DNA of 64,000 bases, from assembly GCA_019633425.1 (NCBI GenBank), contig WSUB01000176.1:1-64000 (forward strand), in the 5' to 3' direction. The notes below the pieces were generated by a model. That model searched no databases. It was not told where the DNA came from and worked only from the letters and a program-made list of their open reading frames with translations. Shown here in pieces: positions 41,738 through 53,587 of this stretch. The DNA is from Tulasnella sp. 424 (taxonomy: Eukaryota > Basidiomycota > Agaricomycetes > Cantharellales > Tulasnellaceae). Made by a program: the position numbers and the translations under genes. How positions within the stretch are numbered: position 1 is the stretch's first letter; each line of letters starts with the position of its first letter.

Positions 41738-43243
41738 TTAAGGGCAGAAGGTGATGGTATCTAAGCGAACCGGTCCGTCAGTCCCCCCACATACACGAGT
41801 TCAGGAGTAAGCGCGGCCAAAACACTCACAGTCAGGCAGCGAGGAAGCTGCACAAGTCCACAACGCCGTGCCGGAGCTCTCGTCATAGGCGTAAACATAC
41901 GAGTTGGGGCAGTTACTCTTGAAATACGAATAATGAGGTACGCCGGTGTTGGGGCAAGTGGAAGGTGTGCTGTAACTTCCGCTGCAGCAGCTAGGGCTGT
42001 TGGTAGGGTTGGAATCGACCAGGCAGTCGCTCTTGCAGCCGACCGGGAAACCGGTGGAGTCGAAGGGACCCTGAAGAGCGGAAGGACAATTGGGGCCGCT
42101 GTGGGGTAAGGAAGGCAGGTTAGACAGAAGTTTGAAGATGATGGAAGGAGGGGCACAAACAGATCGACTGGACAGTCCGCGACGTGGCAACTGTAGGAGG
42201 GGAAATGGAAAATGATAATGTTAGACGTCGTCGATGATCTTGGACGTGAAGACGTGATATAAGTACCCTGCGGTGCTGAGAATAGCATCACGTCGTTAGC
42301 TGTCGGAATCGAATCTTGCTTCCCGATGTCAGACTCACTTGGTAATCCTCATGGGCAAGTTATACCCATCCACCAAACTAACATCGTACCAGTCATTTCC
42401 GTCAGCAGCACTCAATGTGAACTCGGCGAGGGTGCTATGGAGTTTAGAATTTTTCATAAGCCTCTACTCGGCACAAGGGCCTTCGCAATAATTTGAGAGC
42501 AGAGCACATACGCAGGGGGAACACCCGTTCCAGTGTGAGGGTCGCAGAGTAAACCACCGTTGCAGCCTTTCGATTTGGGAGAGAGTGGAGAAGAGAAAGC
42601 CATGTCAGGCACCGGAAATCGCTTTCATCTTGCTTTTCGGGCAATGGAACATGCCAAGACTCACCTCCATCAAGGCAGCTATTAGGGCCGGGGTTGGTCG
42701 AGAAATCGCAGTTGCGACGACCCTTTTTTTTTTTTGAGGAAGAGAACCGGAAGGTCAATATCCCGAGCAGTCGAGCCAAAGGTTCACTTACCCAAATACG
42801 ACCAGCCTTCCAATTGTCGGGGACACTGAAACTCTTGGTGGACCAAGCGGGGGCCTCCCATCCGGTCGCGACACTAGGAGTGGCGCTTCCCACGTTCTAA
42901 GGTGGGATACATAGGGGAGTGAGGGAAGAGGAACGGTTAGTTCCAAATGGAAGTCCTCGTGATGGGGGAGAGAATTTTTCTCACCAAGTCGGTAAACTGT
43001 AGCCATAAATAGGACAGGTGACAGACCGTCGGTTTAGGGTCACACAAAAACGAGATGAGAGAGCACGTACGACAGCTGGCCAAATCGTGAAAGGGCAAGC
43101 CTAGTATGGGTGAAAGTCGCGTCAACATCGAGACTCGAACGACAACGACCATCCCGAGTACAACTCACGTTGTAGACAGTGAAAGTGCGTGCAGCGCTAG
43201 CAGCACCAACAAATCCAAGAGCGGTGGCGATGGTAAGCTTCAT
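41738..43243 (-). CDS. TLP-B: secreted thaumatin-like protein, tandem duplicate of TLP-A
   Basis: The signal peptide and most of the mature sequence are nearly identical to TLP-A (MKLTIATALGFVGAASA start at 43243). The inferred protein runs through ACPFTIWPAV, a 12-bp exon (FTDL), NVGSATPSVATGWEAPAWS, GRRNCDFSTNPGPNSC and SPSCCSGSYSTPSTCPNTGV. It ends SLPDYTITFCP, with the last exon at 41760-41738. One oddity: the intron before GRRNCDF ends in a long A tract followed by AG, instead of the usual pyrimidine tract. Splicing at that site may be weak. Function is as for TLP-A. Confidence 0.9.
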
Positions 43244-44769
43244 TTTGCTTGTAATTTGCGAGTCGAGTTAATAGGACTCTGAGAGGAACAGTTATCTGCA
43301 CTGGTGAAGAAACTTCAAGCCGCAGTTGTCAAGATCGCATTTTTATACCCAGTTGAATCAAGCATTTTGAGCTGCTTTTACGAAATATCGAATCCATGTC
43401 CGGGAATATGCGTATAGTTTAACCAGCAGGCGGCTGGTAGAAGAGCAGAGTATTGTTTTTAGTGACAGTCGGACTAATCTAGAGCTCTTCTACTCCTTCG
43501 TTCGGCGGGATACCATCGCATTGATGGAAGGGCGGCCGCAAGGAAGAGGGCCAACGTCGTGGGCAGTCCCCAGAAAAGGAATCCTCGCACATGAAAACGC
43601 CGGACGAATTCCCGTCGCCTGCTCTTCTCAAATCTTCTCCGGAGGACGGGATCTACTTTCGGCGAGGAGCCTTTACGTAAATGTAGGCCTTTCGGCTGTT
43701 TCCTGCTGTTTCTCGATGACGTCGAGGAGAAAAGATGTCATCGGGCCGGGAGCTCTCCTTTAGCGACACTTCCTTCCCTTCCTCCCTCCTCTCCGGGCGC
43801 CGGGATCGACTCGGGGAGGCGTATTTACGTAATTGTAGGCATTTTGGCTGCCCCTCAACGAGGTCGAGGAGAAAAAGAAGTAAAATGTCCTCGGGCTGGG
43901 AGTTTCTTGTGTACGGGCCCGCCCCTTCATTCCTTCAAACCAGGCAGTTCTCGGAAAAGAGGTTCATGTAATGCGGATGAAAGTGTCAATGCGAAACAGA
44001 ATGGGGATGACGTGAACTATTTTCGAACTGTTTTCTGCCGTTCGAGAAGATCCGTAAGTTTGAAGACCGGTCAAAAGCGAAGCGAATGCGCCCTAGCTCG
44101 GGGGTGGAGCTCCGTTCCGGCGGGAACTCCTATTGGAATTCTTCCCCCATCGATGATATTCTTGCTGCGGTTTGGGCTAGTAGGCATGTGGCGAGTTCGA
44201 TGAGAAGAGTGGGTCGGAAGAAAAGCGGTGGATCCTTGGGAGGTTTGGTGGCGCTGTGCAGTGACCAATGAACAGTCAACACGGCGTGTTCGGTTATCGT
44301 CACATATCTGTACCGTCGTCCTTCACTCGTTTCCAACAAGTTGACAAATATCGCGACGTCGCCTTGACGGATTAGCGTTTAATCGGTTGTGAAGAGATAA
44401 ACCGGAGTTATGATGAAGCCGGTCTGCTGGAAGATACAGCTTCGATCCCGCCAGCTTCGTGAAGCTCGACGCACATGGACCACCTCGCATTCCCGAAGTC
44501 ACCCGTTCAACCGGCAAAACCACACACCACGCACGGACAAAAGCAAGAGGTATCGTAGCAGGTTGTCATTAGCAGAGCTCAAGCAACCGAGGGTATAAGA
44601 TAGTCTAAGATCTATACAGTCGTCTGCCCAGAACGAACTCCGGCAATACTTTTTTTCGTCAAGAATACAAATCGGACCCATCTCTATCTCTAATCGACGG
44701 GTCTGCAAAAGGCGCACATTGTCAGTCAATACTGGATGAGTCTATACAATATGAGAGAACCCAATGCGC
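43244..44769. promoter_or_regulatory. TLP-B upstream region with two TTACGTAA sites; 3' region of the methyltransferase gene
   Basis: TTACGTAA occurs at 43673-43680 and 43825-43832, about 430 and 580 bp before the TLP-B start, in the same repeated block as upstream of TLP-A. From about 43970 the duplicated promoter sequence ends. The rest holds no recognised gene. Confidence 0.55.
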
Positions 44770-46749
44770 TCACTCAATGGTAACTTTTGGGGTAACGTGG
44801 ATGTTGGCGTGGTTCTTGACGCCCTCGATACGGTGGTAGGCATTCAGGTTCTTGTGCAGAGTGATCTGGAAGACGGATGCACCACCTTGACGAGAAGTGA
44901 TGACAGACGAAGCGAGGAAATATTCCCAGGTACGGAACCACCTATTACGAGACCCAAAGTTAGATGACTGCGAGTGTGCTAGCATTGGTCGAGAGTCCCA
45001 TACTTAGCGCCGTATTTAGCGATAACCTTGTCCTTGTTCATCAACCAGTTCTTGTACCATCTCCAGAGAGTAGCCGAGTAGTGGACACCGAGGACATCAA
45101 CGTTCTTGACTTCGAATCCAGCAGCCTCGACCTGCGGAACGGGTCACCAAAAGTCAGCGCTAGGTCGCACCAAGAACTGATGAGACGGGGGAGACGCACC
45201 TGGTTAATAACCCAGCCCAAAGAGCAGCTTGCATCGGCACCAGGGAAGACGTATTTGTTCATGAAGAGACCCCTGCGCAGAACCGTACAGTCAGGATCAC
45301 CATGTTAGTGATTTCGAATGGATATCCACATACCAGATCAAATCCTCGTATTGCCAATGGGGACGGATACCAGCGACTTGAAGAACAAAGATACCATCGT
45401 CGTCCAAAAGGTCGTAAACCTGGCGCATGAAAGCTCCGTAGCGACGAATACCGACGTGCTGAAAAACGGTGGGGTTCACAGGAAAACAATCAGCATCCGC
45501 GAACGAATAACCAGTATGGTTGCTACAATTCTGCATACCTCAGCCATCTCGAGAGAAACGATCTTGTTGAAGTGGCCAGGAGGGTGAGGGATATCACGGT
45601 AGTCCATGCAGAGAATTCGTCCCTTGGCCGGAGTAACACCGTTGTCGACGAGCCTCTTGTTTCCGAACGCGGTTTGGTTCTTGCCGAGGGTGATACCGGT
45701 GACGTCGACGTTGTAGTTCTTGCCAGCAAATGCGCAGAGAGTTCCCCAGCCGCATCTAAAACCGCATGTTGGGATGTGGTCAATAAAGGTTTTCACGACA
45801 CGGCGAGAAAGTGCGATCGATGGACGTACCCGATGTCGAGAAGCTTCTCACCAGGCTTGAGGTCAAGTTTCTCGCAGACGACGGTAAGTTTGTTGTCCTG
45901 GAGTTCTTCGAGAGTCTCTTCGCGGTCGGGGTCAAGGATGATGCCAGAGGTGTAGATCATGCGTGGGCCCAAGAACCTATACACGTCGCCCCCTGGTCAA
46001 TAAACGCTCATTATTTATGAAGGAAGTAGCGTACCATTCATAGAAATCATCGCCCCGGTCGTAGTGGTCGCGAACCTGCTCTTCATCCTGGCTCTGGGAG
46101 TGAACGATGACCTCAGGGATCAAGTTCTTCAGGACGTATTCGAAGAGGTTCCATGTCATCGTGAACGCAGCCCAGTCATGTCGCCACTCGAGAACGTCAA
46201 GCACGTCGCCTGCAGAACATAATAAAAATGTAGGGTCGGCGAGAAAACGCGTAAAAAAAAAAAAGGGTCCGTGGAACGATTTTCAGTCCAGATTGCAACG
46301 CGCGCGGGACAGGGCGAAGAAGGCAAGAGTGAAAACGCACCGTTGAATTTGAGCTTGCCATCGAAGTAAGCGTCGTACGCAACCTGCATCGGGATCTTGT
46401 TCCCTTTGCTGTACTTCTCCTTGAGCTCGGGGTCGATGAAAGTGATGTATTCCTCGATCGGTTTACCGGGGAACTTCAATTTCTCATTTTTACGTTTACC
46501 GACGTGGCTCATGATAGCCCAATAGGCGATCGCGGTGGGGAAACCGGTAACGAGAGCGACGAAGATGTACGTCTTGAATCCACCGCGATTGACGACTGGG
46601 ATGTATTTTTTGACGAAGTAGGGAACGACGATGATGGCAGCGGCCATCACGTAGTTGTCGAACGAACCATTGCCCTCTGCAGGGAACGGAGCGTTCTTGA
46701 TGGCGGGGAAGTTCGTGACGCGGACGGTGCTGCTGCCTGGTTGAGACAT
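44770..46749 (-). CDS. sphingolipid C9-methyltransferase
   Basis: This enzyme adds the C9 methyl branch to the sphingoid base of fungal glucosylceramides, using S-adenosylmethionine, at ER membranes. The minus-strand start MSQPGSSTVRVTNFPAIKN at 46749 is followed by two membrane segments (YVMAAAIIVVPYFVKKYIPV and YIFVALVTGFPTAIAYWAI). Next comes a cyclopropane-fatty-acid-synthase-like domain: HYDRGDDFYEWFLG, MIYTSG, the SAM site LLDIGCGWGTLC, VTGITLGKNQ, and YRDIPHPPGHFNKIVSLEMA followed by EHVG. It ends HVTPKVTIE at 44770. Several short introns interrupt the gene. Two membrane helices plus the CFAS domain distinguish this family from bacterial CFA synthases. About 500 aa, normal length. Confidence 0.93.
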
Positions 46750-47169
46750 GGTGGAGCAGACGGGCGGGGTCGTGGACGGGGGGAGAGATTTTGGGATTTG
46801 GCTGGAGGGGTCGACTGCGCCAGATATAGTCTCCGCCTTTGCTCTTGTTTGCCTACGCCAGCCCTGTCGAAACGGAAAATGCACCTCCACGCACACCCAC
46901 GAATCCTCGCCACTCGCGTAATACCTGGGGGGAATCGCACCTGTATTATTTGTAAGACGGCAAAGGTACAGAAGAACATATTACTTAAGCCTTAGCAGCG
47001 GGGTACTTTAAGACTTTCATCGCCCTCTAGTTAGAGACTTGTGCCCACGGGACCTGGAGACACGACTGGAGGACGATTTGGTCACACAAAAACGACGCAA
47101 GACTAGGCTATCGAGTAAAGGTCAGTAGTAAATAGCTGGTTTGATCACCCGCATCTTGAACGGGTTTCG
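46750..47169. other. upstream region of the methyltransferase gene
   Basis: Presumed promoter; nothing else is recognised. Confidence 0.5.
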
Positions 47170-47485
47170 GGTGTGATGGTCCCCGAGGTGCATCGGTTTC
47201 GGGGCGAGTATTCCCAGGCCATCACGCTCTATTCAGAAACCATGCATTTTTCTACCGACGTCGGAGATCAATACAAGAGAGCTTTTGCTCCTTTGGGACT
47301 TGGTGCCGTGTGTTGCGATCAGGAGCACCAAATGATCCAATCCGTCTTTTTTACGGAAAGCTGTTGAAGTCCTTGAACAAATCAGATATAACGAGGCGGC
47401 GGCTTTGGCCTTGAACCAAGTTGATGAAGTATTTCAAATCGCTATAGGGAGGAGGGCCTACATGTTTCATGGAGGTCTGTAGGAT
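47170..47485 (+). pseudogene. orphan TPR-end fragment of a KT gene
   Basis: VPEVHRFRGEYSQAITLYSE, then STDVGDQYKRAFAPLGLGAV, match the last two TPR units of KT1, KT3 and KT6. After CDQEH the frame breaks, and the other frame continues KAVEVLEQIRYNEAAALALN, which matches the C-terminal tail. No kinase sequence is nearby. It is a frameshifted relic about 10 kb from the nearest KT gene. Confidence 0.75.
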
Positions 47486-48176
47486 CGGGCGGGTTTTTTG
47501 GTCGATACCAGGCCTCAATAAAGTCACTTGTGAACCGTATGCGGTGTAGAGATTTCTTTGCTATATTTTTTGCTGTACGAAAAATTGATAACTCAATCGT
47601 CTTCATGTCTTGTTACATGTCTCGCGCGGTAGAATTTATCAGTGACTTTTCTATTGGCAGAATGAAATGAGAGGGGACCGGGGCGATAATGAGGATCGTT
47701 ATACGTTCGTTATTGTTATCGTAGAGCTAGTACGGTTGCTACTTATAGTATGTAAGAATAAAGGAAATACATGATAGTGTGGGTTACACAGTAACTGTAA
47801 CATATGGAAACTGTACGCTACGGTTGTCTAGAGACATTAACAAAAGGTAGCGCTATGGTTACTGGAACCGAATCCGCCAACATTTTCTCCCTCTCGACTC
47901 TAACTTCGATTTTTCCCTCTAGTTGCCCAGCCGTTCTCTCGCGTTAGTGGCGCCGCGTTGGTAGGATAGAGTGGACTGGGTATCTATATCGTTGCTTATG
48001 GTTCTCATTAACTAGAGAAGATCTTCGGTGCGCTGGTGCAGTGTCAGCATCGTCGTTGGACTCTTTGCAAAGGCAAGTCATATCGCCGCGGCGTGAGACA
48101 CTCAGGGACTCTACTAAAATTCAATCGACGACCGCCTTTCCTTCTTTCCGTCCCCGCTTCACAGCTTCTCAAAACC
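47486..48176. other. upstream region of eIF3L
   Basis: No gene is seen. The C/T-rich stretch just before the ATG at 48177 is typical of fungal housekeeping promoters. Confidence 0.5.
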
Positions 48177-50708
48177 ATGGCAGCTCACCGTCCAACATAT
48201 TATGAAGAGTTTGAAGATGATGTTAACGATGGAAATCTTGATATTGCGATTGGCAACTACGGCCAGAATGTCTACGACGCTGGTTAGCCACCTTCGCGCC
48301 CTGAACCGCACCAGGAACGTGACTGAAGCTTCCCGTCTTCTTGAACGTGTAGACCAAGCCGATGTCTCCGAAGCCGCATTACTAGCATTCCAGCAACAGA
48401 TTGCCCAGCAATCAGCTTTGGCTCAGATACCCGACCCTGTTAAACGAGTACGCCTGACCCTTGCCTCCAAACCCGCCCTCGAACCCCAGCTCTTACACGC
48501 CGCTTATTTCAGTTTATCATCCACTTCCATGAAGCGTTCAGAGCCAACAACCTCCAAGAGATTAGCGTTGCATATGAAAGCGGCTGGAATCGCCTGACGG
48601 AGAAGTATTACCAAAAGGTGGAATGGCCTGAAGCGGAGATCATCGCCCCGCTTGTCGACGAAGGTTCGTGTTTCAACCCAATAAAAACGCCAATCTAACT
48701 AATGGTGGATTCCTTCAGACCCAATATTCCTGATTTTGTACAAGGAGCTCTACTTCCGGTGAGTCGAATTGTCGTGTCGGACTCGAAGTGACGCCGGCTT
48801 ACATTCAATTCGACCCAGCCACGTCTATTCCCGACTGTCCCCAAATATCGACGACCGTTTCCACTCTTACGAGAATAGTTGCGAACTGTTCAACCATCTC
48901 CTTAGTGCGTCCCTGTTTTGGCCTCATTTTTAACTATGAGACGACTGATTGCCTGAGATTAGACTCGGAGCGCCCTGTCCTCCTAGCTCTTCCCGATATC
49001 TGGCTATGGGACATCATTGATGAATTTATCTATCAATTCCAATCCTTCTGTCTCTGGAGGTCGAAAGTCAAATCAAAGAACGAAGAGGAGCTCGCCCTGC
49101 TCGCAGAGGGCAACCAGGTTAGCCGAGACCTGGGACTTAGCACGTCTGTCGTGTTGACCTCGAAACATGCCTAGATGTGGAGCTGCTACTCCGTTCTCAA
49201 CGTCCTCTACTCACTTATCCAAAAATCCCAAATCAATGAGTATCTTAAAGCGACTCAGGAGGGGAAGTCTGCTGAAGAGATTGCGTTGGTGCATTCTCTT
49301 GTCAATAGCTGAACGGCTGGGCTGACGGAGGCTTGCTCACTCCCCTAGGGAAATTGTTGGAGAGTATGGCATGATACCCCTCTACCGGTCTTTGGGATAT
49401 TTCAGCGTCATCGGCCTCTTGCGTGTCCACGTCTTGCTTGGAGATTACACTCTGGCTCTGAAGGTCATGGACCGTATCGAACTGAATCAAAAGGTATTTT
49501 ACATTCGTTCACCTGTTTTACACACTGACCATACTCACGAACACTCGGATTAGGCTTTCTTCACTCGCGTCACCGCTTGTCACGTAACGACTTACTACTT
49601 CGTAGGGTTCTGCTACCTCGCCTTGCGCAGATACCCAGATGCCGTCCGAACGTTCTCGTCGATTCTGAACTTTATCTCGAGAATGCGACAATATCATACC
49701 AAGAGCTATCAGTATGACCAGGTTCGTACGAAGCTAGATTTTAAGCATTGCGCAATGTAAGGCTGATGGTCGGACACTTCGACGGTAGATCAATAAAATG
49801 GGCGACCGGATGTACGCTCTGCTGGCGATGTGCCACGCTCTGTCGCCGAGTAGGCTGGACGACAACATTATGTCCGTTATTCGCGAACGGTTCGGAGATC
49901 AGTATAATAGGATGACTCGAGGGTGAGCTTTCTTCGCCTCGCCACAAAACCTGTCGCCCTAACGATCTACTTGGGATGATCAGCGGTCCCGATAACCAAA
50001 CCGTCTTCCACGAACTCTTCACCTACGCCTGTCCCAAATTCATCAGCGCCAACCCCCCACCTTACCACGACGCAGATCTGCTCCAATTGTACCTCGCCGA
50101 ACCTCCACTCGAACCAGCTCAACGACACGAAGCGATCTTCCTCGCCGACGTCCGCACGTTGACTTCCGTCCCCACGCTCCGCTCGTTCTTGAAGTTGTAC
50201 AAGAGTCTCGATACGAAGCGACTTGCGGGGCTGTTCGTCGATCCGGAGAATAAGGAGGTTGATCCTGCTGATGCGGAGGAAGCGCTCGTTCAGCAGATGA
50301 TGGTCCTCAAATTGGCGTCGAGGAGCGTGAGCAGGTCCGATGCCGGTCCCTCGGCTGTTGCGAAAGAGGTTGGAGGCCATCTTGGCGGGAACGTCGTCAG
50401 CACGAATGACCTCGATTTCGTCATTGATGATGTGAGGATCACCTCCTCGCCAGTGTCAAAACTGTCTACTGACAAAGGAGCACGAATCACCCTTTTTATA
50501 GAACATGGTCCACATCGTCGAATCGACCGTTGGGCGTCGCTTCGCTGGATGGTTCATCCGAAACGCGGAACACACCCAACGTGTTCTCGACAACATCAAG
50601 TCCTCGCCTCTCCCCGTGGCCAAACCCTCTGCTACGCCCGCCACCGCGGCGCCTGAACAAGCTCCGAAGCCAGGCAAGACAGTTGCATGGGGAGGTACCA
50701 AAGCGTAG
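48177..50708 (+). CDS. eIF3L: eukaryotic translation initiation factor 3 subunit L
   Basis: A PCI-domain subunit of the eIF3 complex that helps recruit mRNA to the 40S ribosome. The start [20 protein letters not shown] at 48177 is spliced after NVYDA to [15 protein letters not shown]. Further exons give [48 protein letters not shown] and [20 protein letters not shown]. These are followed by [51 protein letters not shown] and [11 protein letters not shown]. It ends [20 protein letters not shown] and a Pro/Ala-rich tail ([10 protein letters not shown], stop at 50708). The sequence order matches human EIF3L throughout. The exact splice at the first intron (46 bp, from 48283) is inferred. Confidence 0.93.
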
Positions 50709-50961
50709 AAAGTGGAATTGCGATCTGTCTGCATCTCGTCTGTTGTCTAGTATCACGGTTTGAAGGCTCGGTGCGGTCGAGTCGAAAGGGAAAACTTTTG
50801 TTGCCCCAATAGTCTAGTATATACACTTTGTATCCAAGAAGGGGAAAAAATTCCGAAAGTGAAACGAAGAAAACAAAAAACCGATAAAACGAAATAATAA
50901 GGGGATGAATCACGAAGCTTTATTGTTTGACCAGCAGGCCCACCGCATTTATTGGAATTGG

Positions 50962-53035
50962 TTAATCCTCCGAAGGACTCTGGTTCTCTCCATCTCCGTC
51001 TCCATCGGCGTCTTCATCTCCACCGTCTGCAGTAGACAGTTCAGCTGTCGGGTCGATCAACGCAAACCCACGATAATCCAAAAACGCCTCTTCTAAAGCC
51101 AGCTTCCGCACTACGAGCGCTTCAGCGATAATCTTGGGCTCGGTATCGTCGACGAGGCCTTTCTCTTCTATGGACGGCGAAGGTGTTTGAGACGTGGATG
51201 GAGGCTGAAGGTGAACGTTGATCATCTGGTCTACCAAGCCGTTTGTCGAGGATGCTCCGTCAGATGCGACTTGCTCTCCAGGAACGATCTCGGCTTCATC
51301 ATCAGCAAGAGGCAAACCGTTCACTTTCCTCCTCCGTTCGTCCCTCCTCGCGTCCCTCTTCGACCTCCTCTGAGCCGCTTTATCCGCTGCGCTGTTTGTC
51401 GAAGGCGGGGGTGGGAGCACGATGGCTTTCTTTTTCTGGTTGGGGACTTTGAGGCGCTTCAAGTGCGCTGCTGCCACCGCCGCTGCTGAGGAGTCTGATG
51501 TGGGTTGGTCGAGTGCGACTGTGGACGACGAACCCGAGGCGGTCGTGGAGGTGTAGTGCAAAGGTCGATGGTTCCGGGACGACGACGAAGGCTTGACGTG
51601 TGGAGAAGGAGCCAAGCCTTTCGCAGTGAAGCTGTCCATCGATTTAGTGAACGAGTCGATTTCGAGGTCCAACCCGAACCCAAAAGCATCTCCGTCATCA
51701 TCATCGTCGTTATCGTTGTCGTCGTCGTCAGAGGACGACTTCTTCTGCTTTTCCTTTCCAGCAGCCTCCGCCGACGCCCAAGTTGGTTTCGGAGACCTAC
51801 TATCCGAGGCGGACGAAGAAGGGATGTACACGAAATCTTCCACCGTGTAATCTGGTGTGGGGGAGTTTTCGGCTGCTGAGGACTCCCGAGCTGCTGCGGG
51901 GCTGGTACCGGTGTTTTCGGGGTTCGAGGACAACGACGTGCTGAGTCGGCCTCGGGCCATGGCGAATGGTTGACGTCCGTATGGGTAAGTCTTGATGATG
52001 GGCATCGGGATCGGAGACGTTCGGCGGACGTCAGCTGGTTGTTCGTCTGGTTTCTTGAGCGTCACGGTCGCAGTGAGGTCCAACCCGGAGTCGTCATCGT
52101 CGGCGAACGGAGAAGAGGCGTCCCCAGAAGGGTTGGAGGACGCAGACGAGGGGACAGCATCTCCATCAATCTTCAATCCAAGGTCGGTCGTAGCGATCTC
52201 TCCAATCAACAGCGCCGCGGCTCGTCGTTTCCTCCTGGCGTCTTTATCCTTCTTCTTCCTCCCCGTCCTCAACACCATCCTACTCCTCGCACCCCCATTC
52301 TCGACGCCCAACAACACCCCGTTACTCGGATCCCCGCCTTCCAAAAAACCCACTTCCAAAACCTCCACTTTCCCATCCGCCACGACGATCCGTTTACCTC
52401 CTTTCTGAGCTTGCATGTGGACCCCACCGGGCGGCAACTCGATTTCCTTCAACACCACGACCGTCGCGCCCAGCTCTCCGGCCATCTTGTCGAGCGTGTC
52501 CAAGCTCGCTTCGAGGTCTTTGCGAGACAAGCCGACGAGCTCGCCCGAATCGCTCACGCCGATTTCGTACAACGCTTGCCCCCCACCTTCGAGCAAGCGG
52601 TATTTAAGCTGAGTGACGAGCCGGGTGAAACGTGCGGGTGTGGGTGCGATGAGTTTGAGTTTGTATTCGACGTTGCCCTGTGCAGATGAGCGAAGGCGAG
52701 GTTATTTAGCTGTGACGGGGAAAGAGGGGAGGGGAACGGAAATGCTAATTGCCGCGCACCTCTTCGATTTCGGGGACTAATTTGGGGAATCCCTCGCCCG
52801 AGGGGGACAATACGTCTCCTCCATTAGCTCGTATAGCCTCGTCCAGGTACTTCATGCTCTCCACAGAGGACGGCGGTGTACCTGCGGCATCCAAGACGTT
52901 CCTCAAGGGCGTCGAGGGTACCGCCAGATTCGCCGAAGAAGCGAGAGGAGACGGTTGATGGGACGAAGCTGGAGTGGCCAACGCCTCCCATGGAGAAGGC
53001 ATACGAGGAGACTCGCTTGAAGTCTCGCCGAACAT
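50962..53035 (-). CDS. GTPBP1/2 N-terminal-domain-like protein lacking a GTPase domain
   Basis: The first exon starts at 53035 (MFGETSSESPRMPSPWEALA) and ends EIEEVRG near 52750. After one intron, NVEYKLKLIAPTPARFTRLV, LLEGGGQALYEIGV and GLSRKDLEASLDTLDKMAGE follow, then LGATVVVLKEIEL. This resembles the domain that precedes the GTPase in GTPBP1/GTPBP2. No P-loop or other G motif follows. Instead come KRIVVADGKVEVLEVGF and RKKKDKDARRKRRAAALL, then a long Ser/Asp-rich disordered region with an Asp/Asn run, and a basic KDARRDERRRKVNG segment. About 670 aa. Related GTPase-less proteins occur in other fungi as far as I recall; the role is unknown. Confidence 0.75.
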
Positions 53036-53587
53036 TCTTTAGACCTTTGTTCTAATCCTTTGGCTACAGAGAGAGGGGTAGAGTGTACGCTGCTGTCAAG
53101 GATATGGGCGGGATGTAATCTATATATATTCTTGTGTGATGCTCGTTTTCGGTTATAAGTGATTTTGGGGGGTTTAGTTTCGTATCCGAGTTATCATTGT
53201 GGGTCTTTTACTGAGCCTTAGTGAGAGAGAAAGAGGCAAAGGTGCGTCGAAAGGGAACGAGGGAGCAGTCGAACGTGGAATGAAGCGCGTCGACGGAGAT
53301 ATAAGTAGCTCCGTGCCTTGCCCAATCTGGAGTCACCAGTGCTCACATCCGGAACTTTGTGGTGGCTGTACCCTCATTGGTGGCAACTTTTGATCTCGAC
53401 TAAACTGGAGTATTCCGTGGAGGAGGAGGTCCGGCCTTGTCACCTGAGTCCCCGAAGGATGCAACCCAGAACAGAACATGCCCCGAAAGGATGATAGCCA
53501 CTCGGAAAACTGGTAACGCGATAGATTTTGATTTGCTTGGAGAAATACAAGCAATATTACGGTAAATGTCCGCTCCGCAGAGAGTTC
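53036..53587. other. intergenic
   Basis: Promoter of the minus-strand gene ending at 50962 and 3' region of Mn-SOD. No gene is seen. Confidence 0.5.

Larger units (their letters stand above)
38100..43900. repeat. tandem segmental duplication carrying TLP-A and TLP-B
   Basis: Two direct copies of a unit with a period of about 3.4 kb run from about 38100 to 40450 and from about 41520 to 43900. Each contains the 3' flank (shared gaaagagtcagctccggggatgt-like block), the whole gene with its introns, and several hundred bp of promoter. Between them is about 1 kb of AT-richer unique spacer. Confidence 0.85.

Noticed and set aside
51505..52689. Plus-strand frames of 124 and 239 codons
   Set aside because: They are antisense to the Ser/Asp-rich coding region of the gene at 50962-53035.
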